Both the position numbers and the translations under genes were made by a program. 13,251 nucleotides of DNA from Gammaproteobacteria bacterium (GTDB lineage: Bacteria; Pseudomonadota; Gammaproteobacteria; SZUA-140). The notes beneath the pieces were generated by a model. The model was not told the origin of the DNA, did no database searches, and saw nothing but the letters and a program-made list of their open reading frames with translations. The stretch is taken from positions 1-13,251 of the forward strand of contig JALWQD010000315.1 in assembly GCA_026994735.1 (NCBI GenBank). The letters are read 5' to 3'. Every line of letters begins with the position of its first letter. Position 1 is the first letter of the stretch. Below are positions 1-7,900 of the stretch, in pieces.

Positions 1-548
<548 letters not shown>

Positions 549-558
549 CATGACAGTT

Positions 559-576
559 GATCATCCGAAGATGATC
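559..576 (-). other. UUCG-capped hairpin just before the 16S 5' end
   Basis: The transcribed (minus) strand reads GATCATC-TTCG-GATGATC: a perfect 7-bp stem closed by a C(UUCG)G tetraloop, a very stable RNA fold. It ends 10 nt upstream of the predicted mature 16S 5' end, so it belongs to the precursor leader removed during maturation. A role in folding or in guiding 5' trimming is inference. Confidence 0.6.
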
Positions 577-627
577 TGATGCTTTTTTGGCAAACAATCC
601 ACGGTAAACCGCTTCTTATTCGCCTGT

Positions 628-647
628 CTGGTGAAGATTTTCACCAG
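628..647 (-). other. Leader hairpin in pre-16S rRNA
   Basis: A perfect 8-bp inverted repeat, CTGGTGAA/TTCACCAG, with a 4-nt loop lies in the transcribed leader between boxA and 16S. Pre-16S leaders of gammaproteobacteria form long helices cut by RNase III. The matching strand downstream of 16S is outside the window, so I only call it a local hairpin. The flanking 549-680 leader holds no gene. Confidence 0.5.
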
Positions 648-680
648 CGCAAGCACCCACACAAATTGCTTGATTCACAT

Positions 681-711
681 ATTGTTAAAGAGCGCGGTAG
701 CTGTGCTACCG
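681..711 (-). promoter_or_regulatory. rRNA antitermination site (boxB-like hairpin + boxA)
   Basis: On the minus strand, CGGTAGC-ACA-GCTACCG (711-695) is a perfect 7-bp hairpin. It is followed at once by GCTCTTTAACAAT (693-681), essentially identical to E. coli rrn boxA. In E. coli, boxA in nascent leader RNA is bound by NusB/NusE and assembles the antitermination complex that lets RNA polymerase cross the long untranslated rRNA operon. The boxB-then-boxA order matches known rrn leaders. The site lies below all four promoters, so every transcript would carry it. Confidence 0.85.
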
Positions 712-722
712 AAGGAGAGCGC

Positions 723-750
723 ATTATACAGAGTGCCTTGTTACTGTCAA
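723..750 (-). promoter_or_regulatory. rRNA promoter P4 (closest to 16S)
   Basis: On the minus strand TTGACA (750-745) and TATAAT (728-723) are separated by a 16-bp spacer. A GCGCTCTCC discriminator follows, very like the E. coli rrn P1 layout (16-bp spacer, GC-rich discriminator) that confers growth-rate and ppGpp/DksA control. The predicted start is near 716, five bases before the boxB-like hairpin. Confidence 0.85.
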
Positions 751-803
751 CACTCCTGCTTTCTCCTCCCTTTCAGCAGGAAGCCCGCTGCAAGGGAGAG
801 CGC

Positions 804-831
804 ATTATACAGAGTGCCTTGTTGCTGTCAA
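804..831 (-). promoter_or_regulatory. rRNA promoter P3
   Basis: On the minus strand TTGACA (831-826), 16 bp and TATAAT (809-804) are followed by GCGCTCTCC. It is a near copy of P4, displaced by exactly 81 bp. The predicted start, near 797, falls at the base of the stem-loop 798-766 (CTCCCTT/AAGGGAG outer stem, CAGC/GCTG inner stem). Confidence 0.85.
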
Positions 832-884
832 CACCTCTGTTTTCTCCTCCCTTTCAGCAGGAAGCCCGCTGCAAGGGAGAGCGC

Positions 885-912
885 ATTATACAGAGTGTCT
901 TGATGCTGTCAA
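885..912 (-). promoter_or_regulatory. rRNA promoter P2
   Basis: On the minus strand TTGACA (912-907), 16 bp and TATAAT (890-885) are followed by GCGCTCTCC, 81 bp upstream of P3. The predicted start, near 878, falls at the base of stem-loop 879-847, which has the same fold as the loop below P3. Confidence 0.85.
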
Positions 913-931
913 CACTGCTGCTTTCTCCGAC

Positions 932-962
932 CTCTCAAGACAGGAAGCCTGTCCCTTGAGAG
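932..962 (-). other. Stem-loop at the predicted 5' end of the P1 transcript
   Basis: On the minus strand CTCTCAAG (962-955) pairs with CTTGAGAG (939-932), and ACAGG with CCTGT pairs inside (952-948 with 944-940). The loop is 3 nt (CTT), with two unpaired G on the upstream side. It sits where the loops below P2 and P3 sit and keeps their GG-CTT-CC tip, although its stem sequence differs. A 5'-terminal stem-loop could protect or pace the transcript; that role is inference. Confidence 0.6.
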
Positions 963-968
963 CGGTGA

Positions 969-996
969 ATTATACGCAGCAATGGAGGACTGTCAA
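969..996 (-). promoter_or_regulatory. rRNA promoter P1 (most upstream) with A-rich upstream tract
   Basis: On the minus strand TTGACA (996-991), 16 bp and TATAAT (974-969) are followed by TCACCGCTCTC. It lies 84 bp above P2 and has a different spacer and discriminator from the repeat copies. Immediately upstream of the -35, bases 1019-997 on the minus strand are A-rich with a run of seven A, a plausible UP element for the alpha-subunit C-terminal domain. The predicted start, near 962, coincides with the base of stem-loop 962-932. Confidence 0.8.
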
Positions 997-1091
997 CTAA
1001 CTTTTAGCGCTTTTTTTCGGAATCACCCAAAGGCTCTCTCAAGCCATTGTTCCGGTGAGCTTATTGCCCGCTGTCTCGCGACTGGTTATTC

Positions 1092-1877
1092 TCAGGCAAT
1101 GGCCAGCTGTCGCTGCCGAACGGCCTCAAACAAACAAATGCCTGCGGCAACAGAAACATTCAGACTGCTGACTGTGCCTGACAAAGGGATATTTACCAGA
1201 TGGTCACATGCGGCGCGCGTCTTCAAGCGTAAACCTTTCTCTTCCGCACCTAATATAATAGCCACTGGCGATGTCAAATCTACAGCATAGAGCGACGGCT
1301 CCGCCTCGGCCGCCATCCCCACCAGCCAAACACCCAGCTCCTTCAGCTTGCGCAGACAGCGAGCGAGATTAACAACTTCGATCAAGGCGATATTTTCAGC
1401 GGCACCGCAAGCCACTTTGCGCACTGTTGCTGTCATGCCAGCAGCACGATTTTGCGGGATGATGACCATGGTCACGCCCGCAGCGTCAGCACTGCGAAGG
1501 CAAGCACCGAGGTTATGCGGGTCCTTGACGCCATCAAGAACAAGAACAAGAGGGAGACGATGGCTACTCGTAATCAACGCCTGGATATCCCTTTCCTGCC
1601 ATTGCTTCAGCGGCGGCAATAAAAAAGCAATCACCCCTTGATGAGCAACCGTACCCAAGCGGGATGAAAAAGCATCCCGTGAACGTACGCGTACAGGTAT
1701 TCCAGCGGCACGTCCTTGCGCCAATACTTCGTCAAGACGTTTGCCGGCACTCCCTTTCTGCACCCAGAGGGCGCTAATCCGTTCCGGCGTACGTTCTATC
1801 AGTGCACCTACAGCATGAATACCAAAGGACAGATCAACGGCTATCGCCGTTTCATGATCATTTCCGCCTGCGGCCAC
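1092..1877 (-). CDS. rlmB: 23S rRNA (guanosine-2'-O)-methyltransferase RlmB
   Basis: This SpoU-family (SPOUT superfamily) enzyme transfers a methyl group from S-adenosylmethionine to the ribose of a 23S rRNA guanosine (G2251 in E. coli, in the P-loop of the peptidyl-transferase centre). From the chosen start it is 261 aa (E. coli 243). FGIHAV opens the substrate-binding domain at ~18. The SPOUT motifs follow: DPHNLGACLR (~119-128), ILGAEEKGLR (~208-217) and IPLSGTVSSLNVSVAAGI (~230-247), which form the trefoil knot and SAM site. I chose GTG at 1877 because AAGGGG lies 7 nt upstream; the frame stays open to another GTG at 1916 without a good ribosome site. It overlaps the 3' end of rnr by 20 nt, implying coupled translation. 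The stop lies about 95 bp before rRNA promoter P1. The product call is secure; the start is less so. Confidence 0.95.
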   Translation of the reverse strand: MAAGGNDHETAIAVDLSFGIHAVGALIERTPERISALWVQKGSAGKRLDEVLAQGRAAGIPVRVRSRDAFSSRLGTVAHQGVIAFLLPPLKQWQERDIQALITSSHRLPLVLVLDGVKDPHNLGACLRSADAAGVTMVIIPQNRAAGMTATVRKVACGAAENIALIEVVNLARCLRKLKELGVWLVGMAAEAEPSLYAVDLTSPVAIILGAEEKGLRLKTRAACDHLVNIPLSGTVSSLNVSVAAGICLFEAVRQRQLAIA

Positions 1878-4089
1878 GCTTACGCCCCTTGCCCGGTTTT
1901 TTCTTCCCGGCAGCACTCTTCACAGCCACTTCTCGGGCAAGAATAAAGTCAATCTTGCGCTCATCAAGATCAACACGGGCAATCTTGATTTCAATGGCAT
2001 CTGCCAGGCGGTATTCAATCCCTGTTCGTTCCCCCCGCAGACGGTGGCCAGCCGGTTCAAAATGATAATAATCATTATCCAGAGCGCTGACATGCACAAG
2101 CCCCTCAACATGCACATCATCAAGCTCAACAAACAAGCCAAAGCTCGTGACACCGGTAATCAAGCCCATAAAGGTCTCACCAATACGGTCCATCATAAAC
2201 TCACACTTGAGCCAGTCTACGGCACTACGCGTCGCCTCATCGGCGCGTCGCTCAGTCATTGAACAGTGATCGCCCACCCCCTGGATATCAGCACTATTAT
2301 AGAGAAAGCTACCGGGGTTGCCGTCAACCAATAGATGATGGATAGCACGATGTACGATCAAATCGGGATAACGACGAATCGGCGAGGTAAAATGACTGTA
2401 GGCCTCCAGAGCCAAACCAAAGTGCCCTCCATTATCAGAGGTATAAACTGCCTGACTGAGACTGCGCAACAAGACAGTTTCAATAAGATTTCGATCAGAC
2501 CGCCCATCCAGCGATGCCAGCAAACGGGCATAGTCTCTCGGACGCGGATGACTGCCCCCGGCCAACTTCAATCCCAGCTCACCAAGGAACAGACGTACAT
2601 CAGCCAGTTTGTCAGCCGTTGGCTCCTGGTGACTGCGGTAAAGTGCAGGAATTTCTTTCTCAAGGAGAAAGCTTGCTGCCGCACAGTTTGCAAGAATCAT
2701 GCATTCTTCGATCAGTTTGTGAGCATCATTGCGCTCAGTGGCAACAATATTCTCGATCTTCCGCTCAGCATTAAAGACAATGCGTGTTTCTGGTCGTTCA
2801 AAGTCAATTGCACCGCGTTTTTCACGTGCCTTGCGCAAGGCCTGGTAAAGATTATAGAGCTCACCGACCTGCTCATAGAGGGGAACGTTATCATCTCCCT
2901 GCGCCAACATTTCGGCGACCTGACCATAGGTCATACGCGCATGCGAATGCATAACGGCAGCAAAGAAACGGTAGGCGCGGATCTTCCCTGCCGGGGTCAC
3001 CGATATTTCACAGGCCAGGCAGAGCCGGTCAACCTTTGGTTTTATTGAACAAAGATCATTTGACAAGGCTTCAGGTAACATCGGTATCACCTGTTCCGGG
3101 AAATAGACTGAATTGCCCCGCAACCGTGCTTCTTCATCCAGCGCTGACCATGGCCCTACATAATGAGCCACATCGGCAATGGCAACGATCAAGCGCCAAC
3201 CGCGACGCCCCAGGCTCTGACAATAGACAGCATCATCAAAATCCCGTGAGTCTTCGCCATCGATCGTAACCAACGGCAAATCACGAATATCCTCTCTGCC
3301 GGCAATCTCTTCCGCCAAAACAGCGCTGGGCAAGGCCGCCACTTCATCACTTACCGCCTCTGGCCATTCAAAAGGCAACTCATGACTACGGGCGGCGATT
3401 TCTATCTCCATCCCTGGGGCCATATGGTCACCCAATACCTCGACAATCCTGCCAATAGCCTGTGTTCGACGACTCGGCTGCTCAACAATCTCAGCCACAA
3501 CCATCTGTCCGGAGCAAGCATCACCTGCAGCATCAGCAGGGATCAGAACATCCTGGCTCAGCCGTTTGTTACTGGGCGCAACAAAACCAACCGCAGACTC
3601 AGCCAAATAACGGCCTACAATTGAATGATTATTGCGTTCGAGGACATCAACAATGGCACCTTCACGACGCTGTCGCCGGTCAATGCCGATGACACGGGCC
3701 ATCACCCGATCACCATGCATAACCGCCTTCATCTCACGCGGACTCAAAAAAACATCATCACCGCCATCATCCGGAACAAGAAAACCAAAACCATCAGGAT
3801 GACCAATAATGCGGCCGCGGACAAGATCCATCTTGCTTGCCAAACCGAAAATACCACGACGATTGCGCACCAGCTGACCATCCCGGACCATCGCCCGTAG
3901 ACGCGCACCGAGCGCGCGCAAGTCATCCGTCTCGTCAACACCGATAGCGGCAGCAAGCTCTGCCTCAGCCATCGGCCGCTTCGCCTGCTCAAGAAAATCC
4001 ATAATAAACTCCCGACTCTTAATCGGTCGCCCATATTTTGCCGCTTCTCGTTCGGCAAAAGGATCATCCCGTTTTTTCTGCTTAGCCAT
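1858..4089 (-). CDS. rnr: Ribonuclease R
   Basis: A processive 3'-to-5' exoribonuclease of the RNB (RNase II) family that degrades structured RNA, including defective rRNA and tmRNA-tagged messages. It is 743 aa (E. coli 813, mainly a shorter C-terminal tail). The N-terminus, DPFAEREAAKYGRPIKSREF, matches E. coli RNase R and leads into a winged helix (~25-85). Two cold-shock domains follow (~85-230), then the RNB domain with active-site block DGEDSRDFDD (D277, D283 and D285 in the catalytic positions). An S1 domain starts around GLITGVTSFGLFVEL, and the protein ends in a Lys/Arg tail (KKKPGKGRKRGRRRK). I chose ATG at 4089, whose MAKQ start fits the family, with AAGGA about 11 nt upstream; the frame extends 28 codons further to 4173, but that part is unlike RNase R. 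It is first in a unit with rlmB. I see no strong sigma-70 promoter for it. Confidence 0.97.
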   Translation of the reverse strand: MAKQKKRDDPFAEREAAKYGRPIKSREFIMDFLEQAKRPMAEAELAAAIGVDETDDLRALGARLRAMVRDGQLVRNRRGIFGLASKMDLVRGRIIGHPDGFGFLVPDDGGDDVFLSPREMKAVMHGDRVMARVIGIDRRQRREGAIVDVLERNNHSIVGRYLAESAVGFVAPSNKRLSQDVLIPADAAGDACSGQMVVAEIVEQPSRRTQAIGRIVEVLGDHMAPGMEIEIAARSHELPFEWPEAVSDEVAALPSAVLAEEIAGREDIRDLPLVTIDGEDSRDFDDAVYCQSLGRRGWRLIVAIADVAHYVGPWSALDEEARLRGNSVYFPEQVIPMLPEALSNDLCSIKPKVDRLCLACEISVTPAGKIRAYRFFAAVMHSHARMTYGQVAEMLAQGDDNVPLYEQVGELYNLYQALRKAREKRGAIDFERPETRIVFNAERKIENIVATERNDAHKLIEECMILANCAAASFLLEKEIPALYRSHQEPTADKLADVRLFLGELGLKLAGGSHPRPRDYARLLASLDGRSDRNLIETVLLRSLSQAVYTSDNGGHFGLALEAYSHFTSPIRRYPDLIVHRAIHHLLVDGNPGSFLYNSADIQGVGDHCSMTERRADEATRSAVDWLKCEFMMDRIGETFMGLITGVTSFGLFVELDDVHVEGLVHVSALDNDYYHFEPAGHRLRGERTGIEYRLADAIEIKIARVDLDERKIDFILAREVAVKSAAGKKKPGKGRKRGRRRK

Positions 4090-4125
4090 CAAATTCAATA
4101 TCCTTGCTACTGTATGGCAGTATGA

Positions 4126-4154
4126 TTGACAACAAATAAGACTCCTTGTAGAGT
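4126..4154 (+). promoter_or_regulatory. Candidate promoter of tRNA-Leu
   Basis: TTGACA (4126-4131), a 17-bp spacer and TAGAGT (4149-4154, four of six matches) are followed by CTGCGCCC, a GC-rich discriminator typical of stable-RNA promoters. The predicted start is about 110 nt before the tRNA, leaving a 5' leader for processing. It lies between the divergent rnr start and the tRNA and is the best match I found there. Confidence 0.5.
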
Positions 4155-4271
4155 CTGCGCCCACGATCAGCAAGACCTTACCACTAATTGTATCGTAAGG
4201 GCATACAGATCAGACCCTCCGGAGAAGATTGTCGGCTACAGCAACCATCACTCCGGAACAGATAAAGCACG

Positions 4272-4358
4272 GCCGAGGTGGTGAAATTGGTAGACACGCT
4301 AGCTTCAGGTGCTAGTGGGGGCAACCCCGTGGAGGTTCAAGTCCTCTCCTCGGCACCA
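4272..4358 (+). tRNA. tRNA-Leu (anticodon CAG)
   Basis: An 87-nt class II tRNA. The acceptor stem GCCGAGG (4272-4278) pairs with CCTCGGC (4348-4354), followed by discriminator A and an encoded CCA (4356-4358). The anticodon stem CTAGC/GCTAG encloses loop TTCAGGT, giving anticodon CAG at 4306-4308, which reads CUG. The long variable arm (GGGG-GCAA-CCCC) is the leucine signature. The T arm carries GTTCAAGTC. The only plus-strand gene in the window, it is divergent from rnr. A T-run begins immediately after CCA (4359-4365), but no dedicated terminator hairpin is evident. Confidence 0.97.
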
Positions 4359-4969
4359 TTTTTTCAGACCATAGCAGCTAATCATAAAATCACGCATTCT
4401 ACCGTTTTTTAACGATATTGCTCCACTTTTCCGAATATTGCGTCATGCTTGGAACAGGGTTCCTTTAACGCTCAAATATACCATCACTTTTAACGCCTCC
4501 CGTGTTGAAATAAACAGGTTAAATGGTTGTCTTGATCCTTAACCTGACTGCTTCCGCCACGGAACGGGCCTATACCGCTTGCTGTGCTATTCGGGTTTTT
4601 CACCGGGATGAAAATCGCGAAAACAAACGCACGCCTATCTAGCCATTCGATTGTACCGCCACATCAATGACTCGCAGCGGCAGCAGCACGTAAACTGCTT
4701 CATAGCTAGTCCTGCTAAAAACCCGCGCCCACACCCCCGGAGAGATCCAAAAAAACAGGCGGGCTGGCAGGTCCAGGCCCTCGAGATAAACACCATAGCG
4801 GCATGCTGGGAGTCTCGACCCGTGACGGCGACGACAGGATGAACAGAGCAACCTGGCATCAAGCTCAACCCAGCATTTTGCGCCGCATCAACCACAATAG
4901 CACTGACACAAACAGTGCTGGCAACAGATTGATTATACGCGCCCTTTGGAGATAGGAAGATCGGATCAG
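4359..4969. other. Intergenic stretch of ~610 bp without a convincing gene
   Basis: It lies between the 3' ends of tRNA-Leu and the RND pump gene. The tRNA-proximal half is AT-rich and contains a perfect 8-bp inverted repeat, CAGGTTAA/TTAACCTG, at 4515-4522 and 4539-4546. The pump-proximal half is GC-richer. Two minus-strand frames there (4635-4895 and 4639-4851) are open but lack start signals and family motifs. The hairpin AGCACTG-N7-CAGTGCT (4899-4919) lies about 50 bp after the pump stop and may help end that transcript, though no T-run follows it. No integrase, tRNA fragment repeat or insertion sequence was seen. Confidence 0.6.
4899..4919 (-). terminator. Hairpin downstream of the RND operon (weak terminator candidate)
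   Basis: A perfect 7-bp stem AGCACTG/CAGTGCT with a 7-nt loop lies about 50 nt beyond the pump stop codon. It is the only clear inverted repeat there. The absence of a following U-tract argues against classical intrinsic termination, so it may act as a 3'-end stabiliser or have no role. Confidence 0.25.
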
Positions 4970-7900
4970 CTACCCTCGCTGACGAACTGATTCAATAGAA
5001 TAAAATAGGACAGGCACGGCCAGCAAAGTCAGAAATGTGCCGGCGATCAGGCCGCCAATGGCAACAAATGCCAGTGGCGACAGCCGTTCGATGCCAACCG
5101 CCCACTCCATCGCCAATGGAATCATACCCACGGCAGAAGCCATGGCAGTCATCAAAATCGGGCGCGTACGTTTGGCCACGGAATCCAGCACAGCCTGTCG
5201 CAAAGGCTGGCCAGCCCGTATCGCCTGTTTAGCAAAATCTACTAGCAGGATGCCATTATTGACCACGATACCCATCAACAGAATCAGGCCCATCTGCCCT
5301 GGCATGGAGAGAAACTTGCCGCCAAGAATGATGCCAAATGCTGCGCCAATCACGGCCAGAGGCAAACATGCCATGATGGCAACCGGGTCGAGAAATGAAC
5401 GAAAGGTTACCACCAGCATCAGATAAAGCAGCACCATGCCCAGGCCAATGGCTTTAAACAATCGCTGGGCTGACTCTGCCAACTGCTTATTTTCACCCTC
5501 ATCATGCATGCTGTAGCCATGCGGTAGTTCAATATCGGCTACAGCAGCCATGACCTCATTATGCAAGGCTGTAATAGCGACATTTTGTCGCCAGCCCAGC
5601 ACATCGATGGTCGGTTCCAGATATTGATGGGTTTGCGCCGTCGGCACGCTCATCATTCCCGGCTCAGCCAGCGATACCAGCGGAATAAACTGCCCTTTTT
5701 TTGTTCTGATGTTGATTGCCCGAATACTTTCCAGGTCAGCTCTCTGGTCTTTTTTGAGGCGCAGCCAGACCGGGATCGAATTTTCTCCCGGCACCCTCAT
5801 GGTTCCGGCCGGCGCACCACCGACAGCAATGGCCACCTGCGCCGCCACATCTGCCGCTGTCAAGCCGTATAAACGAGCTTTGGCAGGATCCACATTCAGC
5901 GCAATCCGTTGCGAACGGTTCTGCCATGTCCGTTCAATACCGGTTAAGCCATGGACCGTATGCAAGCGCTGCATCACTTCATCCGCCAATTGACTCAGGA
6001 TGAAGGGATCCGGCCCTTTGATCATGACGTCAATGCTCGCGCGGATGGATGAGAGTGGCGTAGCACCAAAAGCAGAGACATTGGTGGAAATCAGCCCGGG
6101 AATACGCTGCAAACGTTGCTGAATAGCATGGTTAATATCATCCAGCGGGCGATCACGATGAAAACGATCCACAATATTCAGCGTAATCTCACCCTGTTGC
6201 AACAGTCGCGCCGCACCGAATGATTTTACCCCTGGCTCTGCCCCAACCACGCTTGACATGGAAACCAGCCAGCCGGGATCAAGTTCATTCTTGATCGCTG
6301 TTTCAACCTGAGTCAAGAGTTGCGCCATGCGCTGATCATCAGTGTCCGGCTCCGCTTCAAAGCGGATCTGAGAAATGCCTGTATCCATCAGCGGCATCAG
6401 CTCGCGTCCCTGAAAACGTAACTGGGAAGCTGAAGCCACGAACAGCGAAAAAAACAGAATCAGAATAAACAAACGGTGATCCAGACCCCAGCCAACCAGA
6501 CGCACATAGCCCTGTTTGATCGGTTCCATCACAAAGCGTGTAAAGGGATTGAGTAGCCATGCCAGCGGATCACGAGCACCCGGCTTGATAATTTTCGGTG
6601 CAAACAACGGAATCATGGTGACCGACACTACCAGCGAGGCAAACAATGCAACCGAGAGCGTTACCGTCAACGGGCGCAATACCGTTTGCACATAACCACC
6701 GATAAACATAATTGGCAGCAACACAAGAATGGTGCTGACCGTACCTGAGGTATCTGCCATCAATATCTCATCCAAGCCACGCACAGCAGCCAACTTGCCT
6801 GCTTCGCCCATCTCACGCATGCGCCGCTCGATATTTTCCATTACCACCACCACATCATCAGCCAGCAGGCCGACAGCGATAATAATCGCGGAGAGTGTAA
6901 CCATATCGAACTCAAATCCAATCCACCATAAAATGGCAAAGGTCAGCAAATAGGAGAGGGGTAGAGAAATTGCTACCACCAGTGCTGCCCGTGAATTACC
7001 GAGAAACAACAGAATGACAATCAGCGTCATAATCACCGCATCACGCAATGAATCGAGCATATTGTTGACTGTAAGCCCGATTATCCGCCCCTGCGTATCG
7101 GCAATACGGATATCCAGATTGGGAAACTGTGCCTGCACTTTCGCCAGATTCGCATCCACTGCATCAATCACCGGCTTGGTAAAACCTTTCTCTGAGCGCA
7201 ACAATGACACAGCAACAGCAGGACGGCCATTGCCATGATAAAGTGACGATGGATCTGCCGCACCCCAGCCCACACTACCCAAGTCACCGACACGGACATA
7301 AGCACCATTCTTCAATGGCACCAGAATTGCTGCGATCTCCTCAGGCGTAGTCGCCAGGGCTTGGGCAGTCAGCAGGAAACGATTATCTCGTTGATACACC
7401 ATGCCCGCAGGTTGTGAAATATTGGCACCAACCAGCGCCGCAATAATCTGCGACAAAGCCAATTGATGAGCCTGCAAACGATCACGATCCAGATTGACCG
7501 CCACCTGTCTGACCGGCCCACCAAAGACCTCGGCATCGGCCACTCCAGGCAAATTTAGCAGCGCATCGCGCAACGGGTTCTCGGCCATCCGGCGTACCTG
7601 GCCCATATCCAGACCCGAACCTTCAGCAGGCCTGATGGCCAGAACCATCGCCGCATGTGCAGCATCGGTAATTTTAAATACCAGCGCTTCATGTGCACCT
7701 TTAGGCAACTGACCACGCACTCGGGATAATTCAGTTGTCACCGCATTGGCAGCGGTATTAATATCATTATCGTATTCAAATTCCACCTGCACGGCCGATA
7801 CTTCATCACGCGAGGTGGAGGTTACCCGTCGTACCCCGTCTATTGACGAGAGGCGCACTTCCAGCGGATGGGTAACTTCATTGGCCACATCCGTGGTCAT

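Larger units (their letters stand above)
715..957 (-). repeat. Three tandem 81-bp units, each carrying an rRNA promoter
   Basis: The units start at 715, 796 and 877 with exact 81-bp spacing. The first two differ at only four positions that I count (743, 754, 755 and 759 versus unit 2), about 95% identity. The third matches well over its first ~50 bp (promoter half) and then diverges (hairpin half). Each unit contains, on the minus strand, a -35, a -10, a GCGC discriminator and part of the adjoining stem-loop. This is a duplicated promoter module, not a CRISPR or coding repeat. The near identity of units 1 and 2 suggests recent duplication or continuing homogenisation. Confidence 0.92.

Noticed and set aside
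715..957. CRISPR-like array.
   Set aside because: The units are contiguous 81-bp direct repeats without distinct spacers, and each contains -35/-10 elements oriented toward 16S.
579..959. Plus-strand frames of 126 and 90 codons with repeated protein segments (579-959, 631-903).
   Set aside because: They read through the rRNA leader and the 81-bp promoter repeat on the antisense strand. Their repetitive peptides simply translate the promoter duplication.
2335..3048. 237-codon plus-strand frame opposite rnr.
   Set aside because: It is antisense to the RNB domain, which is clearly conserved on the minus strand, and has no recognisable motif.
4090..4173. 28-codon N-terminal extension of RNase R.
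   Set aside because: The extension is unlike family N-termini, while MAKQ at 4089 matches the expected start and has a ribosome site.
4359..4365. T-run after tRNA-Leu as a complete intrinsic terminator.
   Set aside because: No separate GC-rich hairpin precedes the run; only the tRNA's own stems do.
4399..4484. Two overlapping mini-ORFs of 13 and 15 codons on the minus strand (ATGA junction at 4443-4446), the first with GGGAGG upstream.
   Set aside because: They are too short to distinguish from chance, with no promoter, no attenuator structure and no gene downstream except antisense tRNA.
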